Origin: Chania fonticola_B
GTDB taxonomy: Bacteria; Pseudomonadota; Gammaproteobacteria; Enterobacterales; Enterobacteriaceae
Length of the DNA: 64,000 bases
Strand: one strand, 5' to 3'
Assembly (NCBI RefSeq): GCF_048537545.1
Contig: NZ_CP183218.1
Part shown: piece by piece, positions 26,080-35,777 of the stretch
How the letters are laid out: each line of letters starts with the position of its first letter
How positions within the stretch are numbered: position 1 is the first letter of the stretch
Notes under the pieces: model-generated
The model's database searches: none
What the model saw: only the letters and a program-made list of their open reading frames with translations
What the model was told of the DNA's origin: nothing
Position numbers and translations under genes: made by a program

Positions 26080-26805
26080 TCAATGCAGGATTTTGGCCAA
26101 AAAGTCTTTGGCACGTTCTGACTGCGGGTTGTTGAAGAAGTCATCTTTATTGGTGTCTTCCACAATCTTCCCTTCATCCATAAAGATCACCCGATGGGCT
26201 ACCTTACGGGCAAAGCCCATTTCGTGGGTTACCACCATCATGGTCATCCCTTCCTGCGCCAGCTTGACCATCACGTCCAACACTTCGTTGATCATTTCCG
26301 GATCGAGCGCCGAGGTGGGTTCATCAAACAGCATGGCGATCGGATCCATACACAGCGCACGGGCAATCGCCACGCGCTGCTGCTGGCCACCAGAGAGCTG
26401 CCCTGGGAACTTTTCGGCATGTGCCGACAGGCCCACGCGCTCCAGCAGCTTCAAGGCTTTATCGCGTGAGGCGGCCTTGTCGCGCTTGAGGACTTTAACC
26501 TGCGCCAGCGTCAGGTTTTCAATGATCGACAGGTGAGGGAACAGTTCAAAATGTTGGAACACCATCCCCACTTTGGAGCGTAGTTGCGCCAGGTTGGTGC
26601 TCTTGTTGTTGACCTGAATGCCGTTAACCTCGATATCGCCTTTCTGGATCGGCTCCAGCCCGTTGACGGTTTTAATCAGGGTCGATTTGCCTGAGCCGGA
26701 AGGACCGCAGACCACCACCACTTCGCCTTTTTTGACTTCGGTGGTGCAGTCGGTCAGAACCTGAAAGTGACCGTACCACTTAGAAACATTTTTCAGGGAT
26801 ATCAT
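26080..26805 (-). CDS. gltL: Glutamate/aspartate ABC transporter ATP-binding protein GltL
   Basis: 241 residues from ATG 26805, overlapping the gltK stop in ATGA fashion (a TTG one codon earlier is ignored). Walker A GPSGSGKST, Q-loop FQHFELFPHL, signature LSGGQQQR, Walker B AMLFDEPTSALD and H-loop VTHEMGF are all present. It powers uptake of glutamate and aspartate through GltJ/GltK. Confidence 0.96.
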   Translation of the reverse strand: MISLKNVSKWYGHFQVLTDCTTEVKKGEVVVVCGPSGSGKSTLIKTVNGLEPIQKGDIEVNGIQVNNKSTNLAQLRSKVGMVFQHFELFPHLSIIENLTLAQVKVLKRDKAASRDKALKLLERVGLSAHAEKFPGQLSGGQQQRVAIARALCMDPIAMLFDEPTSALDPEMINEVLDVMVKLAQEGMTMMVVTHEMGFARKVAHRVIFMDEGKIVEDTNKDDFFNNPQSERAKDFLAKILH

Positions 26806-27479
26806 CAAACAGTCCTTTTCTTCAAATAGCTTACCAGCGCCGAGGCGGCGAGACTGATAACAAAATAGACCAAACCGGCGAACAGGATCATTTCCACCTG
26901 TGTACCGTCACGCTCACCAATGGTTGACGCGGTGCGGAAGAAGTCGGCCAGGCTAAGTACGTACACCAGCGAGGTATCCTGGAACAACACGATCCCTTGG
27001 GTCAGCAGCAGCGGCACCATGGCGCGGAACGCCTGCGGCAAGATCACCAGCCGCATCGATTGCCACTGGGTCATGCCCAACGCCAGTGAGGCAGAGGACT
27101 GACCGCGCGAGACGCTTTCAATACCTGCCCGGATAATTTCCGAGTAGTACGCGGCTTCAAACAGCGAAAAGGCTACCATAGCCGAGATAAGGCGAATATC
27201 GGTTTTCGGTGACAGCCCAAGAACTTGTTGTAATAAGCTTGGAACCACCAGATAGAACCAGAGCAGCACCATCACCAGCGGTACGGAGCGGAACAGGTTG
27301 ACGTACAGCGCCGCAAACCAGCTGATCGGCTTGATCGGCGACAGGCGCATCACTGCGAGAACGGTGCCCCAGAGGATACCGAACACAATAGCCGTCACGG
27401 TGATTTTCAGCGTGACGACCAGCCCTTGCAGCAGATACGGGAAGCTTGGGACAATCGATCCCCAATCAAATTGGTACAT
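26805..27479 (-). CDS. gltK: Glutamate/aspartate ABC transporter permease GltK
   Basis: 224 residues with about five membrane segments. The cytoplasmic EAA loop is visible as EAAYYSEIIRAGIESVSRGQSSASLALGMT, the site that contacts GltL, and the N-terminal LLQGLVVTLKITVTAIVFGILWG is typical of polar amino-acid permeases. Its start overlaps the gltJ stop by one base (TAATG) and its stop overlaps gltL. Confidence 0.95.
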   Translation of the reverse strand: MYQFDWGSIVPSFPYLLQGLVVTLKITVTAIVFGILWGTVLAVMRLSPIKPISWFAALYVNLFRSVPLVMVLLWFYLVVPSLLQQVLGLSPKTDIRLISAMVAFSLFEAAYYSEIIRAGIESVSRGQSSASLALGMTQWQSMRLVILPQAFRAMVPLLLTQGIVLFQDTSLVYVLSLADFFRTASTIGERDGTQVEMILFAGLVYFVISLAASALVSYLKKRTV

Positions 27480-28219
27480 TATTTACTCCCCATATGGCCA
27501 GGTAACTGCACTTTCTTCTCGACAATACGCATAAACAGCATGATGACCGCGTTGATAGCGATATAGGCGAGGGTGATGGCAGTAAAGGATTCATAGGCGT
27601 GTGCGGAGTAATCCAGCAGCTTCCCGGCCTGAGCGGCCATATCCACCAGCCCGATGGTTGAGGCAATGGCGGAGTTTTTGACCAGGTTGAGCATTTCCGA
27701 GGTCATCGGTGGCACGATCACTCGATAGGCGTTGGGCAGCAGCACATAGCGATAGGTTTGTGGCAGCGTCAGGCCCATGGCCAGCCCGGCAGCCTGCTGG
27801 CCGCGGGGCAGGGATTGGATTGCGGCACGCACCTGCTCGCAAACGCGCGCAGCGGTAAACAACCCAAGGCACAGCATGGAAGAAACAAAGAATTGCACGT
27901 TGGGATCGAGCTCGCTCTTGAACCACATGCCGATATCGGCTGGCAGCAGCTCCGGCATCACCAGATACCAGGTAAAGAATTGCACGATTAGCGGCACGTT
28001 ACGGAACAGTTCGACGTAACAGGTACCTAGTGAGGAGAGAAAACGGTTGGGCACGGTACGCAAGATACCGAACAGTGAACCGACAAAGAAGGCAATAATC
28101 CACGCACAGACGGAGAGGGCGACCGTAACCTGAAAACCGGACCAGATCCAGCCTAGGTAGGTGGTATTCCCAAACGGGGCCTGCTGCAGAAAGATACCCC
28201 AGTTCCAATCTATTGACAT
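27479..28219 (-). CDS. gltJ: Glutamate/aspartate ABC transporter permease GltJ
   Basis: 246 residues from ATG 28219, same length as E. coli GltJ; the frame open to 28249 is not used. Similar polar amino-acid permease fold with EAA-like loop TAARVCEQVRAAIQSLPRGQQAAGLAMGLT. Pairs with GltK to form the channel. A 198-base gap separates it from gltI, the position of the SroC RNA in E. coli. Confidence 0.95.
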   Translation of the reverse strand: MSIDWNWGIFLQQAPFGNTTYLGWIWSGFQVTVALSVCAWIIAFFVGSLFGILRTVPNRFLSSLGTCYVELFRNVPLIVQFFTWYLVMPELLPADIGMWFKSELDPNVQFFVSSMLCLGLFTAARVCEQVRAAIQSLPRGQQAAGLAMGLTLPQTYRYVLLPNAYRVIVPPMTSEMLNLVKNSAIASTIGLVDMAAQAGKLLDYSAHAYESFTAITLAYIAINAVIMLFMRIVEKKVQLPGHMGSK

Positions 28220-28417
28220 AACGAACTCCGTTAAACAGGTGCAGAACACCTTACAACTTGATGACCGTGCAATCGTGGCGCACGCCAGTCAGGCTGGCTT
28301 TTTGGTGTGCCTTGAGTCGTGTTGAGGAAAGAATGCGGGAGGGGAACGGCCTCCCGCATACCTGTCTGTCCTATTATGGTCATCTACAGCAGCCAGCTTG
28401 GCTGGCTTGATTTTTTA
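28220..28417 (-). ncRNA. sroC: Candidate SroC-like RNA in the gltI-gltJ gap
   Basis: Between gltI and gltJ on the minus strand lie three stable hairpins: GCCAGCCAAGCTGGC (28390-28404), ATGCGGGAGG ... CCTCCCGCAT (about 28332-28360) and GCCAGCCTGACTGGC (28284-28298). In E. coli and Salmonella the decay intermediate SroC, a sponge of GcvB, comes from exactly this gap. The assignment rests on position and structure; I could not compare the sequence. The hairpins could also just attenuate downstream gltJKL expression. Confidence 0.4.
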
Positions 28418-29314
28418 TTAGTTCAGTGCTTTGTCGTTCGGCTCTTTAAACAACTGCTTCATGTCGTCGGACAGATCAAAGTTCATGTTGAGGTTTTTTG
28501 GTGGGATTGGCTGTTTGAACCAAACCTCAAACCATTTGGCTGCCTGGCCAGAGGTCTGAGCTTGAGCGATAGTGTCATCCACCAGCTTTTTGAACTGTGG
28601 ATCGTCTTTACGCATCATACAGCCGTAGGCTTCTTTGGACTGTGGAGTGGCAACGATTTCCCACTGATCCGGCTGTTTGGCCTTGGCGCGCTCGCCCGCC
28701 AGCAGGGCATCATCCATCATAAACGCCACTGCACGGCCACTTTCCAGGGTGCGGAAGGAATCGCCGTGGTCTTTGGCACTGATGATGCGCATTTTCATCT
28801 GATCTTTGTCGTTCAGCTTGTTGAGCAACACTTCGGAAGTGGTGCCTGAAGTGACGACCACGGCTTTACCGGCCAGATCTTTAAAGTCTTTGATGTCGGA
28901 GCCTTTCTTGACCAGCAGACGGGTACCGACGACGAAGATGGTATCAGAGAAGGCAGCCTGTTTCTGGCGCTCGAGGTTGTTGGTGGTCGAGCCACACTCA
29001 AAATCGAAGGTGCCGTTTTGCAACAGTGGAATGCGGTTTTGCGAGGTGATCGGCAGCATTTTCACCTGCAGATTGGGCTCGTTCAATTTCTTCTTGATGG
29101 CATCAACGATTTGGTTGGAATAGTCCTGGGAGTAACCCACAACTTTCTGCTGATTATCGTAGTAGGAGAACGGAACTGAGGATTCACGGTGGCCAACAAC
29201 AATCACGCCGTTATCTTTGATTTTCTTCAGCGTACCGGTCAGTTCTTCCGCATGGGCTACGCTACTCGCCATTCCGATCAGCAGTAACGATAACGCCAAT
29301 TTGCGCATTTGCAT
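28418..29314 (-). CDS. gltI: Periplasmic glutamate/aspartate-binding protein GltI
   Basis: 298 residues. Signal peptide MQMRKLALSLLLIGMASSVAHA, mature from about E23. NGVIVVGHRESSVPFSYYDN, PLLQNGTFDFECGSTTNN and AKDHGDSFRTLESGRAVAFMMDD are the ligand-binding segments of family 3 solute-binding proteins and nearly identical to E. coli GltI as I recall it. First gene of gltIJKL; more abundant synthesis than the membrane parts is expected because of the structured gap after it. Confidence 0.96.
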   Translation of the reverse strand: MQMRKLALSLLLIGMASSVAHAEELTGTLKKIKDNGVIVVGHRESSVPFSYYDNQQKVVGYSQDYSNQIVDAIKKKLNEPNLQVKMLPITSQNRIPLLQNGTFDFECGSTTNNLERQKQAAFSDTIFVVGTRLLVKKGSDIKDFKDLAGKAVVVTSGTTSEVLLNKLNDKDQMKMRIISAKDHGDSFRTLESGRAVAFMMDDALLAGERAKAKQPDQWEIVATPQSKEAYGCMMRKDDPQFKKLVDDTIAQAQTSGQAAKWFEVWFKQPIPPKNLNMNFDLSDDMKQLFKEPNDKALN

Positions 29315-29677
29315 GGTCCAACTCCTGTGCTGTTGTGATTGCCCGCACTCAGGGAGGGCGGGTTAATACGGCTAAGCTATAAAGATAGTCCTAATGCCGA
29401 TTTACGATAGAAAATAACCGATTGTGAACAAGATGAAACTAAGTTGTTTCATTTTTTGAGACATCACGCGCACCAAATGAATGCAATAAACCCCTGATGC
29501 ACCACCGAGGTGCGAGACTTGCGCTGGAGTTGTGCACGGATGCGACAAGATGTCAGTTAAAGTAAATCAGCAACGTTCTACAGGGTAATTAAAGCAAGGA
29601 GCATGCCAGAAACATCAGAAGGGAGGGGGCAACAAGAAATGAAGAGGGCACGGTAAGGCACCGTGCCCAAAGAGAAC
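29315..29677. other. gltI promoter region and lnt end
   Basis: 363 bases. The right part holds the terminator-like hairpin of lnt (29646-29668); the left 150 bases before gltI are AT-rich and should hold its promoter. No gene or other structure seen. Confidence 0.5.
29646..29668 (-). terminator. Terminator-like hairpin after lnt
   Basis: Perfect stem GGGCACGGT / ACCGTGCCC with loop GCCTT, followed on the minus strand by TCTTCATTTCTT, a weak T tract. Confidence 0.65.
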
Positions 29678-31207
29678 TTATCTGCGGCGCCAGCTAATGA
29701 GCAGCGCGATGCCACCCAGCAGCACGGTGATGATCCACACTGGCGCAGAGCCAAAGCGGGCATATGGCGTGATGCCGGTAGTGGGTGTCACCTTCACTTC
29801 CAGCACTTTGCGGGTGAACTGTGGGATGGATGCCAACACTTCGCCGGTTGGGCCAACGACGGCGGTGATACCGTTATTGGTGCTACGCAGCAACGGCCTG
29901 CCCAGTTCCAATGAACGCATACGCGCCATTTGGAAGTGCTGCCATGGGCCGATGGAGTGGCCGAACCAGGCATCGTTGGACACGGTCAGCAGGAAGTTGG
30001 TATCCGGACGGAAGTTATCGCGCACCTGCTGGCCCAGCACGATTTCATAGCAGATGGCTGCCGTCAGGTTATAACCGCGTACGCTGAGCTGCGGCTGCAC
30101 ATAGTTACCACGGCTGAACGAGGACATCGGCAGGTCGAATAACGGAGCCAACGGGCGCAGCAGCGTTTCCAACGGCACAAACTCACCAAAGGGCACCAGG
30201 TGATGTTTGTCATAGCGATTGGCTGCCGGGTAGCTGTAAGGCTGTTCCTCGCCAAGCACGATCACGCTGTTGAAGAACTGCGTGCCTTGCTGGGTAGCGC
30301 GAGCGTCCACGATACCGGTGATCAGGCTGCTGTTCTTGGCGCGCATCAGATCGTCCATCATGGTCAGGAAACCGTTCTGATTGCTCTCTACATCGGGAAT
30401 GGCGGACTCCGGCCAGATGATGATAGGCACTTTGCCCATCAACGGACGACTCTCATCCAGATAGGTTTGCAGCGTACTGAGCAACGCCTTCGGATCCCAC
30501 TTCATCGACTGCTCGATATTGCCCTGCACCATGGCGACGTTCACCGCTTTATCCGGCTGCGGCGTAAACCAGTGGATCTGGCGCAGCGGCCACGGCAGTA
30601 ACAGCATGGCGATAGCAATGACCGCCGGGGTGATGCGCCGCTGATTGAGGGCAAAGACCAGCAGGCCGCTAAGGGACATCAGGATCAGCGTGATCGCATC
30701 CACGCCGAGCAATGGCGCAATGCCTTTCAGCGGACCGTCGATCTGGGTATAGCCAAATTGCAACCAGGGGAAACCGGTCAGCACCCAACCGCGCAGGAAC
30801 TCGGTCAGTTGCCATAGCGCCGGGGCGGCAATGGCCAGCCGCCACCAGGTGGTACGTGGCCAGATCCGCGTCAGTAAACCGGCGAACAACCCGGTATACA
30901 GCGAAAGATAGGCGGCCAGCAGCACGACCAGGAAGATATTGATGGCAAACGGCATACCGCCGAAGTCGGCAATGCTGACGTAAACCCAGTTCACGCCGCT
31001 ACCGAACAGCCCCATGCCCCAGCAGAAACCGAGCAGGGCGGATTGTTTGGTCGTGCGGTTGAGGGTTACGGCCAGCAGGCCGCACAGCGAAACAATCGCT
31101 GCAGGCCAGATATCGTAAGGGGAGAAGGCCAGCGTGCCACAGGCACCGGTCAACAGCGCCAGCAGGGCGCGAACCCGCTGGCGATCAAGTAATGAGGCTT
31201 TAGCCAT
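29678..31207 (-). CDS. lnt: Apolipoprotein N-acyltransferase Lnt
   Basis: 509 residues from ATG 31207; the frame open to 31324 overlaps ybeX and is not used. The first 200 residues hold about six membrane segments, and the nitrilase-like periplasmic domain carries the catalytic triad: Glu in IIWPESAIPD, Lys in NRYDKHHLVPFGEF and Cys in AAICYEIVLG. It adds the third acyl chain to bacterial lipoproteins, such as the several encoded in this window. Gene is 7 bases downstream of ybeX. Confidence 0.96.
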   Translation of the reverse strand: MAKASLLDRQRVRALLALLTGACGTLAFSPYDIWPAAIVSLCGLLAVTLNRTTKQSALLGFCWGMGLFGSGVNWVYVSIADFGGMPFAINIFLVVLLAAYLSLYTGLFAGLLTRIWPRTTWWRLAIAAPALWQLTEFLRGWVLTGFPWLQFGYTQIDGPLKGIAPLLGVDAITLILMSLSGLLVFALNQRRITPAVIAIAMLLLPWPLRQIHWFTPQPDKAVNVAMVQGNIEQSMKWDPKALLSTLQTYLDESRPLMGKVPIIIWPESAIPDVESNQNGFLTMMDDLMRAKNSSLITGIVDARATQQGTQFFNSVIVLGEEQPYSYPAANRYDKHHLVPFGEFVPLETLLRPLAPLFDLPMSSFSRGNYVQPQLSVRGYNLTAAICYEIVLGQQVRDNFRPDTNFLLTVSNDAWFGHSIGPWQHFQMARMRSLELGRPLLRSTNNGITAVVGPTGEVLASIPQFTRKVLEVKVTPTTGITPYARFGSAPVWIITVLLGGIALLISWRRR

Positions 31208-31214
31208 GGATAAG

Positions 31215-32093
31215 TTATTCTTCCAGTTTCGGTTGCGGGGCGTCGTCCGGAATTTTGACATGAACCTGGATGATACGTCGACTGTCGGCCATCGCAACTT
31301 TAAATAGGTAACCTTCGATTTCAATGGTTTCCCCGCGCGCTGGCAGGTGGCCGAAGGCTTGCATCACCAGGCCGCCGATGGTGTCCACCTCATCGTCGCT
31401 GAAATGGGTGCCGAAGGTGTCGTTGAAGTCTTCGATAGGCGCCAGCGCCCGCACGGTGAACATGTGGCGGCTCAGTTGGCGAACGTCACGATCTTCCTCA
31501 TCGTCATATTCGTCCTCAATTTCTCCGACAATCAGCTCCAGAATATCTTCGATGGTCACTAGGCCAGAGACACCGCCAAATTCATCAATGACAATCGCCA
31601 TGTGATAACGCTGGGAGCGGAACTCCTTGAGCATCCGGTCAACCCGCTTGCTTTCCGGTACCACCACGGCGGTACGCAGCACCTTGTCGATGCTGAACGG
31701 CTCGGAGTCTGCGCGCATAAACGGCAGCAGGTCCTTGGCCATCAGAATGCCTTCGATGTGATCTTTATCTTCGCTGATCACCGGGAAGCGCGAGTGGGCG
31801 GATTCGATAATCACGTCCAGGCACTCTTCCAGCGTTTGGTTACGCTTGAGCGTCACCATCTGGGAGCGCGGGATCATGATGTCGCGCACGCGCTGTTCGG
31901 CGATATCCATCACGCCTTCCAGCATGTCACGGGTATCGGGATCGATCAGGTCGTTTTGCTCGGAATCACGGATCAGCTCTACCAGATCGCCACGGTTTTT
32001 TGGTTCACCATGGAACAGCTGGTTAAGGATAAGAGTAAAGAACCCCTTCTTGGGACTGGGGCTGTCATTGCTTTGTGAATGGTCGTCGCTCAT
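31215..32093 (-). CDS. ybeX: CorC/YbeX family CBS-domain protein
   Basis: 292 residues. Two CBS domains (about 70-190; IMIPRSQMVTLKRNQTLEECLDVIIESAHSRFPVI and LKEFRSQRYHMAIVIDEFGGVSGLVTIEDILE) and a C-terminal CorC_HlyC domain (about 210-285). An acidic stretch, EIEDEYDDEEDRD, lies between. No membrane domain. Linked in enterobacteria to magnesium/cobalt efflux and, with ybeY and ybeZ, to ribosome metabolism; its exact role is not settled. It belongs to the ybeZ-ybeY-ybeX-lnt operon. Confidence 0.93.
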   Translation of the reverse strand: MSDDHSQSNDSPSPKKGFFTLILNQLFHGEPKNRGDLVELIRDSEQNDLIDPDTRDMLEGVMDIAEQRVRDIMIPRSQMVTLKRNQTLEECLDVIIESAHSRFPVISEDKDHIEGILMAKDLLPFMRADSEPFSIDKVLRTAVVVPESKRVDRMLKEFRSQRYHMAIVIDEFGGVSGLVTIEDILELIVGEIEDEYDDEEDRDVRQLSRHMFTVRALAPIEDFNDTFGTHFSDDEVDTIGGLVMQAFGHLPARGETIEIEGYLFKVAMADSRRIIQVHVKIPDDAPQPKLEE

Positions 32094-32174
32094 GGCGTTT
32101 TAGTTAATATCACTCTATTGAGTTATCAAAATTAGCGACAGCCCCAATCGGGGCTGCGGGGTGCTCAGCTAACA

Positions 32175-32648
32175 TCAGGTGGGATCTTTTTCCGCGAGGT
32201 AAGGGTCTGGGTAACCCATCTCCTGCATTATCTCGGTTTCCAAAGATTCCATTTCTTCGGCTTCATCGTCTTCGATGTGGTCATACCCTAGCAGATGAAG
32301 GCTACCGTGAACAACCATATGCGCCCAGTGTGCTTCCAGCGCTTTCTGTTGCTCAACCGCTTCCTGTTCAACCACTTGACGGCAAATAATCAAATCACCC
32401 AACAGCGGCAGTTCGACTTCCGGCGGTGCCTCGAACGGGAATGATAACACGTTGGTGGGCTTGTCTTTACCACGATAGGTCAGATTCAGCTCATTGCTTT
32501 CCGCCTCATCCACCAGGCGGATGGTGACTTCGGCCTCTTCCTGAAACTGTGGCAATACCCCTTCCAGCCAGCGCTGGAAGGTGGCTTCATCCGGCAAGCC
32601 TTCACTGCTGGCGCAGGCAATTTGTAAATCCAGAATAACCTGGCTCAT
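32175..32648 (-). CDS. ybeY: Endoribonuclease YbeY
   Basis: 157 residues. The zinc-binding motif HMVVHGSLHLLGYDH (HxxxHxxxxxH) is complete, preceded by TNVLSFPFE, a family signature. It takes part in 16S rRNA 3' end maturation and ribosome quality control. The start overlaps the ybeZ stop by 4 bases, so the two are coupled. Confidence 0.96.
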   Translation of the reverse strand: MSQVILDLQIACASSEGLPDEATFQRWLEGVLPQFQEEAEVTIRLVDEAESNELNLTYRGKDKPTNVLSFPFEAPPEVELPLLGDLIICRQVVEQEAVEQQKALEAHWAHMVVHGSLHLLGYDHIEDDEAEEMESLETEIMQEMGYPDPYLAEKDPT

Positions 32649-33700
32649 GGTGTTTCCTGTTCGGAGGCAACCGGTGCCTCACGTCTACGTTGTTCGGCGA
32701 TGGCGTCTTTGCGTTTTTGTTCGGCGGCTTCCCAGGCTTCATAGGCGACCACCACACGGGCCACTACCGGGTGGCGCACCACGTCTTCGCTGTGGAAGAA
32801 GTTAAAGCTGATCTCTTCCACCTCAGACAGCACTTCCACCGCATGGCGCAGGCCGGATTTCTGATTACGTGGCAGGTCGATCTGGGTCACGTCGCCGGTG
32901 ATCACCGCTTTCGAGTTGAAACCGATACGCGTCAGGAACATCTTCATCTGTTCGATGGTGGTGTTCTGGCTTTCATCGAGAATGATAAAGGCGTCATTCA
33001 GCGTACGGCCACGCATGTAGGCCAGCGGCGCAACTTCGATCACGTTACGCTCGATCAGCTTTTCCACGCGCTCGAAGCCCAGCATTTCAAACAGGGCGTC
33101 ATACAGCGGGCGCAGATATGGGTCGACTTTCTGGCTCAGATCACCCGGCAGGAAGCCCAGCTTCTCGCCAGCTTCAACCGCCGGGCGGGTCAGCAGGATA
33201 CGCCGGATTTCCTGGCGCTCCAGAGCATCTACCGCAGCCGCAACCGCCAGATAGGTTTTACCGGTACCCGCCGGGCCAACGCCAAAGGTGATGTCATGGG
33301 CGAAAATATTGGCGATGTATTGCGCCTGATTCGGCGTGCGGGGCTTCACCATGCCGCGCTTGGTCTTGATGGTGACCGATTTGCCGTAATCCGGCACGCT
33401 CTCTGCCACCTGCTCCAGCACCCGGCTCTCTTTGATGGCCAGGTGGATCTGTTCCGGATCGATATCTGGGGTCACGCCACGGATCGGCGCGGTATCCACA
33501 TACAGATGGCGCAGAATATCGGCGGCGGCAACCACGCACAGGTTTTTACCGACCAGCTTGAAACGGTTGTCACGGCGGTTGATTTCAATCCCCAGCCGAC
33601 GTTCGAGTTGTTTGATGTTGTCATCAAACGGGCCGCACAGGCTCAACAAGCGTTGGTTGTCTGCGGGCTCCAACAGGATTTCTTGTGTTGCGACGTTCAA
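32645..33700 (-). CDS. ybeZ: PhoH-like ATPase YbeZ
   Basis: 351 residues from the unusual start TTG 33700, chosen because TGAGGAA lies 5 bases upstream and the family N-terminus (TREITLEPADN in E. coli, ATQEILLEPADN here) begins right after it. The PhoH domain has Walker A FGVGPAGTGKTYLAV and Walker B DAFIILDESQNTT; RVGFNSKAV and GDVTQIDLP motifs follow. A charged C-terminal tail (KRKDAIAEQRRREAP) ends the protein. Partner of YbeY by gene coupling; an RNA-related ATPase or helicase role is inferred. Confidence 0.93.
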   Translation of the reverse strand: MNVATQEILLEPADNQRLLSLCGPFDDNIKQLERRLGIEINRRDNRFKLVGKNLCVVAAADILRHLYVDTAPIRGVTPDIDPEQIHLAIKESRVLEQVAESVPDYGKSVTIKTKRGMVKPRTPNQAQYIANIFAHDITFGVGPAGTGKTYLAVAAAVDALERQEIRRILLTRPAVEAGEKLGFLPGDLSQKVDPYLRPLYDALFEMLGFERVEKLIERNVIEVAPLAYMRGRTLNDAFIILDESQNTTIEQMKMFLTRIGFNSKAVITGDVTQIDLPRNQKSGLRHAVEVLSEVEEISFNFFHSEDVVRHPVVARVVVAYEAWEAAEQKRKDAIAEQRRREAPVASEQETP

Positions 33701-33923
33701 ACGATTCCTCAAGGCTCAACAGGGCCTGGTTGATGTCACGTAACGCGATTTCAGCGCGGGCATTCAGGGCAACCCCCGAACAGCTCTACCCTGAATTATT
33801 CATGGTGTACCGCACTGGCGCAAGTTTACCTCTGATCTATCTGTGCGCAGCGAAGGGAATTCAAGGGGGGAGGGGACAGAATTGGGCCAAATAGTTGGCC
33901 CAACAGCAGGTTAACAGCGGAAA

Positions 33924-34259
33924 TCAGCTCTTCTTCACAAATTCGGATTTCAGCTTCATCGGGCCAAAGCCGTCGATTTTGCAATCGATGTTGTGATCGC
34001 CTTCGACCAGGCGGATGTTCTTCACCTTGGTGCCGATCTTCAACATGGAAGAGCTGCCTTTGACCTTCAGATCCTTGACCACGGTCACCGCATCGCCATC
34101 GGCCAGCAGGTTACCGTTGGCATCTTTGACAATCAGGGTATCGGCATCTTCAACGGCCGCGCTGTCGCTCCACTCATGGGCGCACTCAGGGCAGATGAAC
34201 AGGGCGTTATCCTGGTAGGTGTATTCGGAATTGCACTTCGGGCAGTGTGGGAGTTGCAT
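33924..34259 (-). CDS. yjdM: YjdM/PhnA zinc-ribbon protein
   Basis: 111 residues, full family length. An N-terminal zinc ribbon (CPKCNSEY ... CPECAHEW) and a C-terminal domain with DANGNLLADGDAVTVVKDLKVKGSSS, IGTKVKNIRLVEGDHNIDCKIDGFGPMKLKSEFVKKS. Despite the old name PhnA it is not a phosphonoacetate hydrolase. Function unknown. It is a separate gene between ybeZ and miaB, where E. coli has none (its yjdM is elsewhere), so it has moved in one of the lineages. Confidence 0.92.
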   Translation of the reverse strand: MQLPHCPKCNSEYTYQDNALFICPECAHEWSDSAAVEDADTLIVKDANGNLLADGDAVTVVKDLKVKGSSSMLKIGTKVKNIRLVEGDHNIDCKIDGFGPMKLKSEFVKKS

Positions 34260-34352
34260 TATTGTGTCGCCTCATAATCAAAATAAAAAACAAAATTACC
34301 GGACAATGACTGCCCGGCAGAGAAAAAGGAAAATGCCAAGGTGGCGGGGCGA

Positions 34353-35777
34353 TCAGGGTTGGTAGCTACCGACGCCCAGCTCATCTTCCTTACGGGTACG
34401 TGCAATCACCGCTTGAGGGGATTGGTGCACGCGCAGTTCCATCTGCTGTTCGGTGCGGACCAGGGTACCGCGCAGAGAGTTGGTTAACACTTCAGTAATT
34501 TCGACGTCGACGAACTGGCCGATCAAATCTGGGGTGCCCTCAAAGTTGACCGTCCGGTTGCATTCGGTGCGGCCAGAGAGTTCCATCACGCTCTTGCGTG
34601 AGGTGCCCTCGACCAGAATACGTTGCACGGTGCCCAGCATACGGCGGCTGAATTGCATCACCTGCTGGTTGATCCGTTCTTGCAGCAGATACAGTCGCTG
34701 TTTTTTCTCTTCCTCACTGACGTCGTCAACCATGTCTGCCGCCGGAGTGCCGGGGCGCGAAGAGTAGATAAAGCTGAAGCTGGTGTCGAAATTCACCTGG
34801 GCAATCAGGTTCATGGTCTGTTCAAAGTCGGCCTGGGTTTCCCCTGGGAAACCGACAATGAAATCGGAGCTGAACTGGATATTGGGCCGAGCCTGACGCA
34901 GCTTGCGGATAATCGCTTTGTATTCCAGCGCCGTGTGGGCGCGTTTCATCATGGTCAGAATGCGATCTGAACCGCTTTGTACCGGCAGATGCAGGAAGCT
35001 GACCAGCTCGGGCGTATCTTCATACACCGCGATAATGTCATCGCTGAACTCAATCGGGTGGCTGGTGGTAAAGCGGATGCGATCGATCCCGTCGATGGAG
35101 GCCACCAGGCGCAGCAGTTCGGCAAATGAGCAGATGCCGCCATCAAAGGTTGCGCCACGATAGGCGTTGACGTTCTGGCCCAGCAGGTTCACTTCACGTA
35201 CGCCTTGGGCGGCCAACTGAGCGACTTCAAACAGCACATCATCGCTTGGGCGGCTGACTTCCTCACCGCGGGTGTAAGGCACCACGCAGAACGTACAGTA
35301 TTTGTTGCAGCCTTCCATGATTGAGACAAAGGCGGTTGGCCCGTCGGCACGGGGTTCCGGCAGGCGGTCGAACTTTTCGATTTCCGGGAAGCTGATGTCC
35401 ACGATCGGGCTATGCGAACCGCGCACGTGGTTGATCATCTCCGGCAGGCGGTGCAATGTCTGCGGGCCAAAAACGATGTCAACGCAGGGCGCGCGCTGGC
35501 GCAGATGTTCCCCTTCCTGTGAAGCAACGCAGCCGCCGACGCCAATGATCAGATCGGGGTTGTTCTTTTTCAGTTGCTTCCAACGGCCCAACAACGCGAA
35601 AACCTTTTCCTGCGCCTTCTCGCGGATCGAGCAGGTATTGAGCAGCAACACATCCGCTTCTTCAGCGTTTTCAGTCCACTCGAAGCCGTGTGTGCTTCCC
35701 AGTAAATCTGCCATTTTCGATGAGTCGTACTCGTTCATCTGGCAGCCCCAGGTTTTGATATGTAGTTTTTTCGTCAT
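34353..35777 (-). CDS. miaB: tRNA-2-methylthio-N6-dimethylallyladenosine synthase MiaB
   Basis: 474 residues, same as E. coli. N-terminal UPF0004 domain with the auxiliary-cluster cysteines (WGCQMNEYDS, NTCSIREKAQEK, GGCVASQEG), radical SAM motif CNKYCTFC near 157, and a C-terminal TRAM domain (about 378-440). It adds the methylthio group to i6A37 of tRNAs reading UNN codons. Divergent from ubiF across 176 bases. Confidence 0.96.
   Translation of the reverse strand: MTKKLHIKTWGCQMNEYDSSKMADLLGSTHGFEWTENAEEADVLLLNTCSIREKAQEKVFALLGRWKQLKKNNPDLIIGVGGCVASQEGEHLRQRAPCVDIVFGPQTLHRLPEMINHVRGSHSPIVDISFPEIEKFDRLPEPRADGPTAFVSIMEGCNKYCTFCVVPYTRGEEVSRPSDDVLFEVAQLAAQGVREVNLLGQNVNAYRGATFDGGICSFAELLRLVASIDGIDRIRFTTSHPIEFSDDIIAVYEDTPELVSFLHLPVQSGSDRILTMMKRAHTALEYKAIIRKLRQARPNIQFSSDFIVGFPGETQADFEQTMNLIAQVNFDTSFSFIYSSRPGTPAADMVDDVSEEEKKQRLYLLQERINQQVMQFSRRMLGTVQRILVEGTSRKSVMELSGRTECNRTVNFEGTPDLIGQFVDVEITEVLTNSLRGTLVRTEQQMELRVHQSPQAVIARTRKEDELGVGSYQP

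Noticed and set aside
32690..33733. 347-codon plus-strand frame antisense to ybeZ
   Set aside because: Mirror of the ybeZ coding sequence; low-complexity translation with no domain.
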